Positions 24,580 through 32,328 of a stretch of 38,955 nucleotides of DNA are shown here, in pieces. The notes below the pieces were generated by a model. It saw only the letters and a list, made by a program, of their open reading frames with translations, ran no database searches and was not told where the DNA came from. Numbering within the stretch: position 1 is the stretch's first letter; each line of letters opens with the position of its first letter. The DNA comes from Anaerolineae bacterium (GTDB taxonomy: Bacteria > Chloroflexota > Anaerolineae > Anaerolineales > Villigracilaceae): contig JABGQU010000010.1 in NCBI GenBank assembly GCA_018648605.1, positions 1 to 38,955 of the forward strand, in the 5' to 3' direction. The position numbers and the translations under genes are program-made.

Positions 24580-25434
24580 TTAATTCAACAATTTCTTCAG
24601 ATCATCAAATTCATCATCTTTGATGGTGAACCAGTTCTCGGGCTGCGGGAAGGTTTTGTCGCTGACTTCGTTCGCGTAAGCGGTCAAGCCATTCAAAATA
24701 ACTTCACCGGCGTTGCCGTAAACTTTTGCCATTTTAGGTTTGAACTTGGGATAAAGCCCGAACATATCATGATAGATCAGGAGTTGACCGTGCGCGTCGG
24801 GACCGGAACCAAGGCTCATAATGAGACAGTTGTCGGCGGCTTCGGTGATCATTGCCGTGACGCGGTCGGGAACCATTTCGAGCAAGATCAACGATGCGCC
24901 CGCTTCTTCGAGGGCTTTGGCATCATCCATGATCTGTTTTGCCTGCGCCGCGCCGCGCCCCTGCACCCGGAAGCCGCCGAGGGCTGCCACGCTCTGCGGG
25001 GTGAGACCAAGATGCCCAATGGCGGGGATACCGGCATCGACAATTGCCTTGATGCGGGGCGCCATTGCCTTGCCACCTTCGAGCTTGATGGCATCACAAT
25101 TTGCTTCTGCCATAAAACGACCGGCGTTGCGGACGGCATCTTCGTTGCTGGGCTGGTAGCTCATATAGGGCATATCGCCAACGAGGAAGACATTCGGGGA
25201 GCCGCGACGAACGGCTTGCGTGTGACGGATCATATCTTCCATCGTGACGGGCAAGGTGCCGTCGTAGCCGAGCATGGTCATACCGAGGCTGTCGCCGACG
25301 AGGATCATGTCGATGCCCGCTTCTTCTTGAAAATGGGCGGTGGGGTAATCGTAGCAGGTCAGCCAGGAAATCGGCTCGTTTTTGGAAGCCTTGGAAAAAA
25401 GGGTTCGCAGGGTTACTTTCTTACGGTCACTCAT
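24580..25434 (-). CDS. panB: 3-methyl-2-oxobutanoate hydroxymethyltransferase PanB
   Basis: This 284-residue TIM-barrel enzyme transfers a hydroxymethyl group from methylene-tetrahydrofolate to alpha-ketoisovalerate, making ketopantoate for pantothenate and CoA. Mg2+-site VGDSLGM, GDMPYMSY, IKLEGG, HLGLTPQS and the catalytic Glu in LLEMVPD are all present, followed by GSGPDAHGQLLIYHDMFGL. The segment MSLGSGP replaces the common IGIGAGP, so this is a divergent PanB. ATG 25434 was chosen over an upstream TTG (25461) because AAGGAG sits 9 nt before it. GC content is high compared with the next gene. The gene lies between the Cys/Met enzyme and the aminotransferase on the same strand; panC and panD are not in the window. 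Confidence 0.95.
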   Translation of the reverse strand: MSDRKKVTLRTLFSKASKNEPISWLTCYDYPTAHFQEEAGIDMILVGDSLGMTMLGYDGTLPVTMEDMIRHTQAVRRGSPNVFLVGDMPYMSYQPSNEDAVRNAGRFMAEANCDAIKLEGGKAMAPRIKAIVDAGIPAIGHLGLTPQSVAALGGFRVQGRGAAQAKQIMDDAKALEEAGASLILLEMVPDRVTAMITEAADNCLIMSLGSGPDAHGQLLIYHDMFGLYPKFKPKMAKVYGNAGEVILNGLTAYANEVSDKTFPQPENWFTIKDDEFDDLKKLLN

Positions 25435-25508
25435 TGGGGTTTGCTCCTTATTGAGTTTCAATATAAAAACAGGACATTGGGAATTGTATATCTCAACGCC
25501 CTTTTCTA

Positions 25509-26705
25509 CTAGTGATTTTTTGCATATTCTAAAGCCTGCGACAGATCAGCAATAAGATCATCTGCATCTTCAATACCTACTGAATAGCGGATCAGGGTTT
25601 CGGGGATGCCCATCGCAGCGCGTTGTTCTTGAGAGACTTCTACATGGCTGGTTGTGCGCGGCGGACCGGCAACAGTCTCTACTGTGCCCAAGTTTGCAGC
25701 AAGATGCGCATATTTCAAACGTGGCAAAAAAGTGCGGATGTTGTCAAAGTCGCCTTTCAAGAAGAAACTCATCATCCCGCCAAAACTGCGCATTTGCTTT
25801 TTGGCGATCTCATGGTTTTCGTGCGTTTCCAAGCCCGGATAGAAGACATCTTCAATAAAGGGATGGGCTTTCAGGAAGCGAGCGATCTTCATTGCCGATT
25901 CGCTCTGCCGTTCAATGCGCAATGCCAGCGTTTTGATTCCGCGGATCATTAGATAAGCCGCCATTGGGTGCAATGTTGCACCATTGATCTCTCTGTAAGC
26001 GTAGGCTCCTTTTACGATCTTTTCAGAGCCACACAGAACGCCGCCCAAAGCATCTGCGTGACCGCCGATATATTTGGTTGCGCTATGGATAACACCATCT
26101 GCGCCCAAGCTGATTGGATTGGTATTGATGGGCGTAGAGAAAGTATTGTCTACAAGCACGATTGCACCCGCATCATGCCCTGCTTTTGCCAAACGTTCAA
26201 TATCAACCACTTTCAAGGTTGGGTTGGTTGGCGTTTCCAGATATAAAACATCGCAGCCCTTCGCCACAGCCGCTTCGATGGCTTCATGGTCGGTGGTGGG
26301 GCAAAGAGCTACATCCACATTCAGGCGTGGCAGAAATCGCGTAAAAATCTCGTTTGTTCCACCATAAGTATCTTTTACTGACACAACGCGGTCACCGGGT
26401 TTGAGCAGGGAATAGAGCGTATTGCTAATCGCCGCCATACCCGTTGAGAAACTCGTTGCGGCTTCCGCGCCTTCGAGTTGGCGCATCTTCTCTTCAAAGA
26501 CTGTCACAGTTGGGTTGGTATTGCGGCTATAAATATGCCCTTCAGCTTTTCCAAGAGCGACATCCAGCCAGGTATCCAAATCTTTATAGCCATAACTTAC
26601 ACTATGTGCTACCGGAACTTGTGTGGTTCGTTCCCAGCCGTCTTTTTTCTCCTCGCCGCTCCAGATAGATAAGGTACCAAAGCCGGGATTCTTTTCTTCA
26701 CTCAT
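25509..26705 (-). CDS. Cys/Met-metabolism PLP enzyme (cystathionine gamma-synthase/lyase type)
   Basis: This 398-residue fold-type I PLP enzyme of the MetB/MetC/MGL family has YSRNTNPT (60-67, PLP phosphate), SFSTGMAAIS, ETPTNPTLKVVDI, VDNTFSTP (Asp186) and the Schiff-base Lys211 in HSATKYIGGHAD. At the position of the reactive Cys116 of methionine gamma-lyases the protein has Gly116 (DTYGGT), which argues against a true methionine gamma-lyase. It favours cystathionine gamma-synthase or lyase. The exact reaction stays open. CGGAG precedes ATG 26705. A dyad at 26756-26777 in its upstream region may be an operator. Its GC content is lower than that of panB and the aminotransferase downstream. 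Confidence 0.92.
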   Translation of the reverse strand: MSEEKNPGFGTLSIWSGEEKKDGWERTTQVPVAHSVSYGYKDLDTWLDVALGKAEGHIYSRNTNPTVTVFEEKMRQLEGAEAATSFSTGMAAISNTLYSLLKPGDRVVSVKDTYGGTNEIFTRFLPRLNVDVALCPTTDHEAIEAAVAKGCDVLYLETPTNPTLKVVDIERLAKAGHDAGAIVLVDNTFSTPINTNPISLGADGVIHSATKYIGGHADALGGVLCGSEKIVKGAYAYREINGATLHPMAAYLMIRGIKTLALRIERQSESAMKIARFLKAHPFIEDVFYPGLETHENHEIAKKQMRSFGGMMSFFLKGDFDNIRTFLPRLKYAHLAANLGTVETVAGPPRTTSHVEVSQEQRAAMGIPETLIRYSVGIEDADDLIADLSQALEYAKNH

Positions 26706-26755
26706 CGTTTTTTTTCTCCGTCAATTTACAAACAGGATAGAAGGACTTGCTTGCA

Positions 26756-26777
26756 CTTGATGTATCAAGCGATACAT
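26756..26777. promoter_or_regulatory. Overlapping dyads upstream of the Cys/Met enzyme gene
   Basis: CTTGAT-GT-ATCAAG (26756-26769) overlaps ATGTATC-AAGC-GATACAT (26760-26777). Both are perfect. They lie 51-72 bp before the minus-strand ATG at 26705. This could be a repressor site or alternative leader structures. Confidence 0.4.
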
Positions 26778-26888
26778 ACGTAATTTTAGCTGGCTTCCGT
26801 TTAAAGAGCTAGCAGGTGGCGAAAGAGAGATTTCTGCGCAACGCAGTACAACCAAAATCTTGCACAAAACTAATACAAGCATAAAGCT

Positions 26889-26916
26889 TTGACGGTATAA
26901 TGGCATTCTATATACA
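26889..26916 (+). promoter_or_regulatory. Candidate promoter of the hsp20-lon operon
   Basis: TTGACG (26889-26894) and TATACA (26911-26916) are spaced by 16 bp, giving a leader of about 105 nt. An overlapping TATAAT at 26896-26901 is an alternative -10 box. No CIRCE element was seen. Confidence 0.5.
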
Positions 26917-26968
26917 AATCGCCCCCCGGGTGACTGAAATTTAGTATGATAAGAGAAACTCGAATGCT

Positions 26969-27021
26969 AAAAAAAGAACCGGGTTTCTTTTATTTTGTTG
27001 TCCTTCAGTTTTGAAGAAGGA
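26969..27021 (+). promoter_or_regulatory. Structured hsp20 leader; possible RNA thermometer
   Basis: An A/U-rich hairpin (AAAGAACC / GGGTTTCTTTT, about 26973-26992) is followed by TCCTTC (27001-27006), which pairs perfectly with GAAGGA (27016-27021) over a 9-nt loop. The second arm includes most of the AAGGAG ribosome-binding site (27017-27022) for the ATG at 27029. A weak 6-bp stem hiding the site of a small heat-shock gene is the arrangement found in known fourU/ROSE-type thermometers. Confidence 0.45.
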
Positions 27022-27028
27022 GTACGCG

Positions 27029-27445
27029 ATGTCAAAGATCATCCGTAAAATCGTAAAACGATCTGATATAAAAAAAGACCATCACCCCGTTAAGCAGGCA
27101 CTTGGCTGGCAAATGCAGGTGCGCTCAAAGGTCTGGAGTCCGCCAACGGATATGTACGAGATAGAAGATGCGTATATTATTCGAATGGAAATCGCCGGAA
27201 TGCGCGAGGAAGATTTCACGGTAAGCGTTGAAGGCAGTTTTCTGGTCATAAGCGGTAACAGGCCCGATGTCCAGGAGCGACGCGCCTACCATCAGATGGA
27301 GATCCGCTGCGGCAGATTTTCCAGTGCGGTCAGTTTGCCTGGACCGGTTGATCTTGAAAATGCCAATGCAGCTTACGAAGATGGTTTTTTTGTCGCTACA
27401 TTACCAAAATTAAAGCCTAATCAGATCGCGATAGAGGAAGAATAA
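27029..27445 (+). CDS. Small heat-shock protein, Hsp20/alpha-crystallin family
   Basis: The protein has 138 residues with an alpha-crystallin domain at about 35-135. It opens with [23 protein letters not shown], continues with [13 protein letters not shown] and has a late [13 protein letters not shown] segment, the usual A-x-x-x-G-x-L-like signature in modified form. It is an ATP-independent holdase that keeps unfolded proteins soluble. The start is ATG 27029: AAGGAG lies 6 nt upstream, while the frame could open at TTG 27011, which overlaps that site. Lon follows 4 bp after the stop, so holdase and protease are co-expressed. The leader can fold over the ribosome-binding site. Confidence 0.93.
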   Translation: MSKIIRKIVKRSDIKKDHHPVKQALGWQMQVRSKVWSPPTDMYEIEDAYIIRMEIAGMREEDFTVSVEGSFLVISGNRPDVQERRAYHQMEIRCGRFSSAVSLPGPVDLENANAAYEDGFFVATLPKLKPNQIAIEEE

Positions 27446-27449
27446 AATT

Positions 27450-30005
27450 ATGAGTGCCTCACGCTGGCATACAAATATTGCCGACTGGTTTGATTGGATA
27501 TGGGAAAACGACGCCTCTCTTATGGAATATTTACTACCTTCACTTTTTTCTGATCTTAAGAAAAACGCCGATGATGATTCATCGGGCGATTCGGGTTTAA
27601 GCGATATCGAAATGCCAGATACCCTGCCAATTTTACCTTTGCGCGGTGTGGTTATTTACCCGCAAACCGCTGCCCCGTTAACAATTGGGCAGCCACGCTC
27701 GGTAAAGCTGGTGGATGATATTCTCGCAGGGAATAAGCTTGTGGGATTGGTCGCCAGTCGCAACCCTGATCTGGATGAGCCAGGTCCCGACGACCTTTAC
27801 AATGTGGGGACGATTGCCACCGTTCATCGGCTGCTGCGTGCGCCCGACGGAACGATCCGTTTACTTGTGCAGGGTCTTGAGCGTTTTCGCCTTGGCGAGA
27901 TGGTTGAAACCGAGCCTTACCTGAAAGCAAAAATTCATCTTGCGCCCGACATCGAAGAAACCGGCTTACAAGTGGATGCACTGGCACGCAACGCCCGCGA
28001 TCAATTTTCACAAATTGCTGAACTGATCCCCTCTTTCCCTGAGGAATTAATTAACTCCATTTCTGATTTAGCAGACCCGCTAGAGAGCGCTTATACCATT
28101 GCAAACTTCCAACGTATGGAGTTGGATGATGCACAGGAAATTTTAGAGATTGATTCAACTGAATTGAAATTACGCAAATTGGTTGGCATCTTGGTGCGTG
28201 AGAATCAGGTTTTGCAGCTGGGACAGAAGATCCAGAATGAAGCACGCGGCGAAATTGAAAAGGTACAGCGCGAATATTTCCTGCGTGAGCAACTCAAGGC
28301 CATTCAAAAAGAGCTTGGCGAACGTGATGAACAAGCCGTTGAAGTTGAAGAATTTAGCAAGAAGATCGCCGAAGCCAAAATGACAGAGGAGGCCGAAAAG
28401 CAGGCACTCCACGAATTGGATCGAATGTCGCGTTTGCCAACGGCTGCTGCTGAATATGGGGTGATCCGCACCTATTTAGATTGGCTGGTTTCCTTGCCTT
28501 GGTCAAAGGGGACGGTGGACAATCTTGATATTACGCACGCCCGCGATGTTCTGAATCACGATCATTACGGCTTGGAAGACGTAAAAGAACGAATTTTAGA
28601 ATTTCTTGCAATTCGCGGTTTGCGCATCAAGCGCAAGGATACACTCAAGAAAAGCAAGGATATGATCCGGCGCGAGCGCGAGGGCGTCATCCTTTGTTTT
28701 GTAGGCCCACCTGGTGTTGGAAAAACTTCGCTGGGACGCTCTATCGCCCACGCGATGGGACGCGAGTTTATCCGCATATCATTGGGCGGCGTGCGCGACG
28801 AAGCCGAGATTCGTGGGCATCGTCGTACGTATATTGGTGCCCTGCCGGGACGCATTTTGCAAGCCTTGCGGCGTGCTGAAACGAAAAACCCTGTTTTCAT
28901 GCTGGATGAAATTGATAAGCTGGTTGCTAACACACAAGGCAATCCTGCTTCTGCATTATTGGAAGTGCTTGACCCTGAACAAAATTCAGAATTCCGTGAC
29001 CATTACCTTGAAGTTGCTTACGATCTTTCGCAGGTCATGTTCATTACGACAGCGAACACGCTCAGCACGATCCCGCGTCCGCTGCTGGATCGTATGGAAG
29101 TCATCTTCCTTTCTGGCTATACCGAGCAAGAGAAGATCGCGATTGCAAAGGGCTATCTTATCCCACGTCAGATTTTAGAAAATAGCCTTTTCAAAAAGGA
29201 AGTTCGCTTCACAGTTGCGAGCTTGCGTAAGATCATCAGCCAGTATACGCGTGAAGCCGGTGTTCGAAATCTGGAACGTAAGATCGGTTCGGTTTGCCGC
29301 AAGATCGGTACGATTATTACTGAGGGAAAAGAATATTCCCCGAAGATAACGCCGGAAGCAGTTGAAGAATATCTCGATCATCCCATTTACTTGGATGCAG
29401 AAGACCTGAAGAAGCGCATTTCGATCCCGGGTGTGGCTGCCGGCTTAGCCTGGACCGCCTATGGCGGCAATGTACTCATTATCGAAGCAAGCAGCATGGC
29501 GGGTTCAAAAGGCTTCCAGATCACTGGTTCCTTGGGCAACGTGATGCAAGAATCAGCGCGTGCTGCGCTCTCTTATGTTCGTTCGCGTGCTGAAGATCTG
29601 GGCATTGATCCTGAATTTTATGATAAGACCGATATCCACCTCCACCTTCCGGCAGGTGCACAACGCAAAGATGGTCCCTCCGCAGGCGTAACAATGATCA
29701 CTGCGCTTGTCTCCTTGCTTTCAGGGCGCAAAGTCAAGAAGGAAGTCGGGATGACAGGTGAGATCACCTTGCGTGGACGTGTCCTCCCGATTGGTGGCTT
29801 GAAAGAAAAAGTTCTTGCAGCGCATCGCTTCGGTTTGCGCACGATCATTTTGCCGAAACGCAACGAAGTTGATCTGGATGATATTCCTGATGAAGTCAAG
29901 AAAGTAATGACCTTCATCCCGGTCGAAACCGTAGACGAAGTTCTTGAAGCTGCTCTCGAAAAGAGAGTTGTCAGAAAGAAAAAAGTCACCAAGAAAAGCG
30001 AGTAA
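27450..30005 (+). CDS. lon: ATP-dependent protease Lon (LonA)
   Basis: The protein has 851 residues. After an unusual N-terminal extension of about 55 acidic residues ([16 protein letters not shown] start) comes the LAN substrate-binding domain (about 58-250, [13 protein letters not shown]). A coiled segment follows, then an AAA+ module with Walker A GPPGVGKT (419-426), Walker B FMLDEIDK and a Ser/Lys protease domain with Ser744 in [10 protein letters not shown] and Lys787 in GGLKEK. The 43-residue Ser-Lys spacing equals that of E. coli Lon. It degrades damaged and regulatory proteins in the cytoplasm. Before Walker A there is an insertion of about ten basic residues ([17 protein letters not shown]). 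It is coupled to hsp20 upstream and to a receiver protein 4 bp downstream. Confidence 0.97.
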   Translation: MSASRWHTNIADWFDWIWENDASLMEYLLPSLFSDLKKNADDDSSGDSGLSDIEMPDTLPILPLRGVVIYPQTAAPLTIGQPRSVKLVDDILAGNKLVGLVASRNPDLDEPGPDDLYNVGTIATVHRLLRAPDGTIRLLVQGLERFRLGEMVETEPYLKAKIHLAPDIEETGLQVDALARNARDQFSQIAELIPSFPEELINSISDLADPLESAYTIANFQRMELDDAQEILEIDSTELKLRKLVGILVRENQVLQLGQKIQNEARGEIEKVQREYFLREQLKAIQKELGERDEQAVEVEEFSKKIAEAKMTEEAEKQALHELDRMSRLPTAAAEYGVIRTYLDWLVSLPWSKGTVDNLDITHARDVLNHDHYGLEDVKERILEFLAIRGLRIKRKDTLKKSKDMIRREREGVILCFVGPPGVGKTSLGRSIAHAMGREFIRISLGGVRDEAEIRGHRRTYIGALPGRILQALRRAETKNPVFMLDEIDKLVANTQGNPASALLEVLDPEQNSEFRDHYLEVAYDLSQVMFITTANTLSTIPRPLLDRMEVIFLSGYTEQEKIAIAKGYLIPRQILENSLFKKEVRFTVASLRKIISQYTREAGVRNLERKIGSVCRKIGTIITEGKEYSPKITPEAVEEYLDHPIYLDAEDLKKRISIPGVAAGLAWTAYGGNVLIIEASSMAGSKGFQITGSLGNVMQESARAALSYVRSRAEDLGIDPEFYDKTDIHLHLPAGAQRKDGPSAGVTMITALVSLLSGRKVKKEVGMTGEITLRGRVLPIGGLKEKVLAAHRFGLRTIILPKRNEVDLDDIPDEVKKVMTFIPVETVDEVLEAALEKRVVRKKKVTKKSE

Positions 30006-30009
30006 GAAA

Positions 30010-30363
30010 ATGCCAAAAGTATTTCTGGCTGAAGACGACCAGACTATGGTTGTTTTGTTACAAACATTATTAGGCATTGAGGGCTTTGAAGTAATCAGTA
30101 TTGATGTTTCTGCAGGTGACTTGCTTTCTGTATTAAAGCAGGATATTCCGAAAATTCTCTTGCTCGATGTTAATCTTCCTGGTCAAAGTGGTTTGGATAT
30201 TGCGCGTGAAATGCGTCAGAATGCACTCTTTGAAAACACCCGCATTATCATGGTATCAGGGATGAGCCTTGAAAAAGAATCCCTTAAAAGCGGTGCCGAC
30301 CATTTCCTGCTCAAGCCCTATATGCCTGACGAACTGATCGAGATTCTTAAAAAATATTCATAA
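30010..30363 (+). CDS. Stand-alone response-regulator receiver protein
   Basis: The 117 residues contain only a receiver domain: acidic pair EDD (8-10), phosphoacceptor Asp53 in ILLLDVNLPGQSG, Ser83 at the switch position and Lys102 in FLLKPYMPDEL. No output domain follows, so it is a CheY-like single-domain protein acting by protein contacts or as a phosphate relay. ATG 30010 was chosen because an upstream frame to 29944 would overlap lon heavily; the gene begins 4 bp after the lon stop. No kinase is adjacent. The nearest one, at 1729-3894, already has its own partner. Confidence 0.93.
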   Translation: MPKVFLAEDDQTMVVLLQTLLGIEGFEVISIDVSAGDLLSVLKQDIPKILLLDVNLPGQSGLDIAREMRQNALFENTRIIMVSGMSLEKESLKSGADHFLLKPYMPDELIEILKKYS

Positions 30364-30380
30364 TAACCCAGATACCTGAA

Positions 30381-30821
30381 ATGCAGACTCAAGCCAGAAT
30401 ATCCATTCGCCCCTTTTCTTTTCCTGAAGATTACAAGGATGTATACACCCTCTGGGAAAGATCAGGCGATGGAATTCATCTGCGCCGATCAGATTCTCCT
30501 GCTGAAATAGAGAAGAAAATCGCTCGTGACCCGGACTTGTTTCTGTTAGCCGAAACAGCAGATTCGGTGATTGGCGCGGTAATGGGTGGCTTCGATGGAC
30601 GGCGCGGGATGATGTATCATCTCGCGGTTGCGCCTGAATATCGCCGCAAGGGAGTCGCAAATCTTCTCGTCGATGCGCTCGAAGTGCGGCTCAAAGCCAA
30701 AGGCTGTATCCGCTATTATTTGCTCGTCACCAAAGATAACGAAGAAGCCATCCGCTTTTACCAAGCGCGTGGCTGGGAAAATATGGACGATCTCTACGCT
30801 TTTGCCAAGGACTTGGATTAA
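30381..30821 (+). CDS. GNAT-family acetyltransferase (RimI/YpeA-like)
   Basis: This 146-residue protein shows a compact GNAT fold: N-terminal ISIRPFSFPEDYKDVYTLW, acetyl-CoA motif A at about 82-105 (LAVAPEYRRKGVANLLVDAL, RRKGVA loop), and motif B with NEEAIRFYQARGWE. The layout resembles RimI and YpeA, enzymes acetylating protein N-termini or small molecules. The substrate is not predictable. The stop overlaps the next ATG as TAATG, coupling it to mogA/moaB. It lies 17 bp after the receiver gene. Confidence 0.9.
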   Translation: MQTQARISIRPFSFPEDYKDVYTLWERSGDGIHLRRSDSPAEIEKKIARDPDLFLLAETADSVIGAVMGGFDGRRGMMYHLAVAPEYRRKGVANLLVDALEVRLKAKGCIRYYLLVTKDNEEAIRFYQARGWENMDDLYAFAKDLD

Positions 30822-31315
30822 TGAAACTTCGTGTGGGTATACTAACCGTCTCTGACCGTTCATGGCGTGGTGAACGCGATGATGCTTCCGGTCCCCTTTT
30901 GGTTGAGATGGTGCAAGAAAAAAAATGGGACGTCGCTGAAGCACTCATCGTTCCTGACGACCTCGATGTACTTCGTGATACGCTCTCCCTTTGGGCAGAT
31001 AGCGGAGATATGGACTTGATCCTCACCACTGGCGGCACAGGTTTCGCCCCGCGAGACATCACACCCGAAGCCACGCGCTTTGTTGTCGACAAACTCGCGC
31101 CCGGGCTTGCTGAAGCCATGCGCGCCGAAAGTCTAAAGGTCACCCCCCACGCTATGTTATCGCGCTCTATCGCCGGAATTCGGGGGCGCGTACTCATTAT
31201 TAACTTGCCGGGCAGTCCCAAGGCAGCGCGCGAAAACCTGCAAGTTATTCTGCCTGTATTGGGGCATGCCATCCAGCTGTTGCGAGATGATGAAAACGCT
31301 GAAGCGGGTCATTAA
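30821..31315 (+). CDS. Molybdenum-cofactor protein MogA/MoaB (molybdopterin adenylyltransferase family)
   Basis: This 164-residue protein is of the MoCF-biosynthesis fold: VGILTVSDRSW (about 3-13), the nucleotide/molybdopterin loop LTTGGTGFAPRDITPEAT (about 67-84) and the C-terminal INLPGSPKAARENL (about 127-140). It adenylates molybdopterin before metal insertion. MogA and MoaB are hard to separate by eye. No other moa/moe genes are in the window. It overlaps the GNAT gene by 1 bp and is followed after 53 bp by efp. Confidence 0.93.
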   Translation: MKLRVGILTVSDRSWRGERDDASGPLLVEMVQEKKWDVAEALIVPDDLDVLRDTLSLWADSGDMDLILTTGGTGFAPRDITPEATRFVVDKLAPGLAEAMRAESLKVTPHAMLSRSIAGIRGRVLIINLPGSPKAARENLQVILPVLGHAIQLLRDDENAEAGH

Positions 31316-31322
31316 AGCCTGA

Positions 31323-31328
31323 TATAAT
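31323..31328 (+). promoter_or_regulatory. Candidate -10 box of an efp promoter
   Basis: A perfect TATAAT lies 40 bp before the efp ATG, in the 53-bp gap after mogA/moaB. The -35 region (CTGAAG at 18 bp) is poor, so efp may have an extra start here or be read from upstream. Confidence 0.4.
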
Positions 31329-31368
31329 CGCGCTGTTGAAAATTTATGTATGATTGGAAGGTTATTTT

Positions 31369-31926
31369 ATGATTGATGCAAATGCACTACGCAAAGGGGT
31401 TATTTTCGAACTGGACGGCGTTCTTTACAAAGTAAAAGATTATCACCATAACAAGACCGCACGTGGCGGCGCGACGATCCGTGTCAAGGCGTTAAACCTG
31501 CGCAGCGGTGCCAACATCGAACGTACGTTCAACTCTGGTGAACGTGTTCAGGATATTCGCCTGGATTACCACAAAGTGCAATATCTATATAATGATGGAG
31601 AGTTTTACTATTTCATGAATAATAAAACCTTCGAGCAGCCTGCGATCAGTAAAACAATGCTGGGTGAATTGGTCGGCTTCCTGAAGGAAGGTTTAGATGT
31701 TAAGCTGACCTTTTACGGTGAAGAACCCTTGGATGTTGAATTGCCCACATCTGTTGAGCTTGATGTTGTAGAAGCTGAAGTTGCCGTGCGTGGCGATACT
31801 GCCACAGGAGTCACCAAAAAAGTGACCTGCGAAACAGGCTTGGAAGTGCAAGCACCAAACTTCATCGAGGTAGGGAATACAATTAAAGTTGATACGCGCA
31901 CAGGGGAATACCTGACTCGCGTCTAA
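31369..31926 (+). CDS. efp: Elongation factor P
   Basis: This 185-residue protein has the three beta-barrel domains of EF-P (KOW-like N-domain 1-65, central domain 66-125, C-terminal OB domain with ATGVTKKVTCETGLEVQAPNF-type signature). It binds stalled ribosomes between the P and E sites and speeds Pro-Pro bond formation. At the domain-I tip the sequence is NKTARGGA, so Arg32 occupies the place of the beta-lysylated Lys34 of E. coli EF-P, and the usual Pro-Gly before it is Thr-Ala. The start is ATG 31369, with GGAAGG 8 nt upstream; the frame could open five codons earlier at TTG. A strong terminator follows. Confidence 0.96.
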   Translation: MIDANALRKGVIFELDGVLYKVKDYHHNKTARGGATIRVKALNLRSGANIERTFNSGERVQDIRLDYHKVQYLYNDGEFYYFMNNKTFEQPAISKTMLGELVGFLKEGLDVKLTFYGEEPLDVELPTSVELDVVEAEVAVRGDTATGVTKKVTCETGLEVQAPNFIEVGNTIKVDTRTGEYLTRV

Positions 31927-31942
31927 GAGTTTTTCTAACTGG

Positions 31943-31978
31943 AAGATAATGTCCCCGCAAGGGGACATTATCTTATAA
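31943..31978 (+). terminator. Rho-independent terminator after efp
   Basis: AAGATAATGTCCCC (31943-31956) and GGGGACATTATCTT (31961-31974) form a perfect 14-bp stem closed by a GCAA tetraloop, followed by ATAACG. The stem is very stable, and its own 3' arm supplies the U-rich stretch. Confidence 0.75.
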
Positions 31979-31992
31979 CGCAGGAGGTTTAA

Positions 31993-32328
31993 ATGCGTAC
32001 CCCCGCCGGATTTGAATGCCCTCATTTTTACGGAGACTACCATCGTGGACGAGACCACGAAGAGTGTCGTTTGTTGGAAGCTTCACAGCCCCCTCAGGCC
32101 TGGGTAGCAAGTCTCTGCGAGACTTGCCCGGTGCCAGGCATTTTGCGTGCCAATGCTTGCAAAACCATGCACTTGAATGCAGAAGTGACACGCTCTGTTT
32201 TCGATCTTTTTCAACGGCGTGTGCAAATTAGTGCTTTTTGTGAAAAAACAGCTAGAGTTGTTGATCAGCCGGAGATCGGTTGTGGCGAGTGCCACCCTTT
32301 GCCGCCTATTTTCAAGGTGAAAGAATGA
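31993..32328 (+). CDS. Small Cys-rich protein of unknown function
   Basis: This 111-residue soluble protein has eight Cys (9, 25, 42, 45, 56, 83, 97, 100), including CETC (42-45) and CGEC (97-100), plus several His. That content could bind two zinc ions or an iron-sulphur cluster. No family was recognised. CAGGAGG about 6 nt before the ATG is a strong ribosome-binding site. The stop overlaps the next gene's ATG (ATGA), so it is translationally coupled to the HAD-DinB protein. It is the first gene after the efp terminator and may be read from a promoter within that short gap, though none was resolved. Confidence 0.85.
   Translation: MRTPAGFECPHFYGDYHRGRDHEECRLLEASQPPQAWVASLCETCPVPGILRANACKTMHLNAEVTRSVFDLFQRRVQISAFCEKTARVVDQPEIGCGECHPLPPIFKVKE

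Larger units (their letters stand above)
26706..27028. other. Divergent control region, Cys/Met enzyme versus hsp20-lon
   Basis: This 323-bp region has no credible gene. It contains the dyads at 26756-26777, a plus-strand promoter at 26889-26916 and the structured hsp20 leader at 26969-27021, each listed separately. A second TATAAT at 26896-26901 (plus strand) lacks a good -35 box. Confidence 0.6.

Noticed and set aside
24484-25512. A 342-residue open frame on the plus strand across panB
   Set aside because: It is antisense to a clear PanB gene and has no family motifs or ribosome-binding site; high GC produces such long shadow frames.
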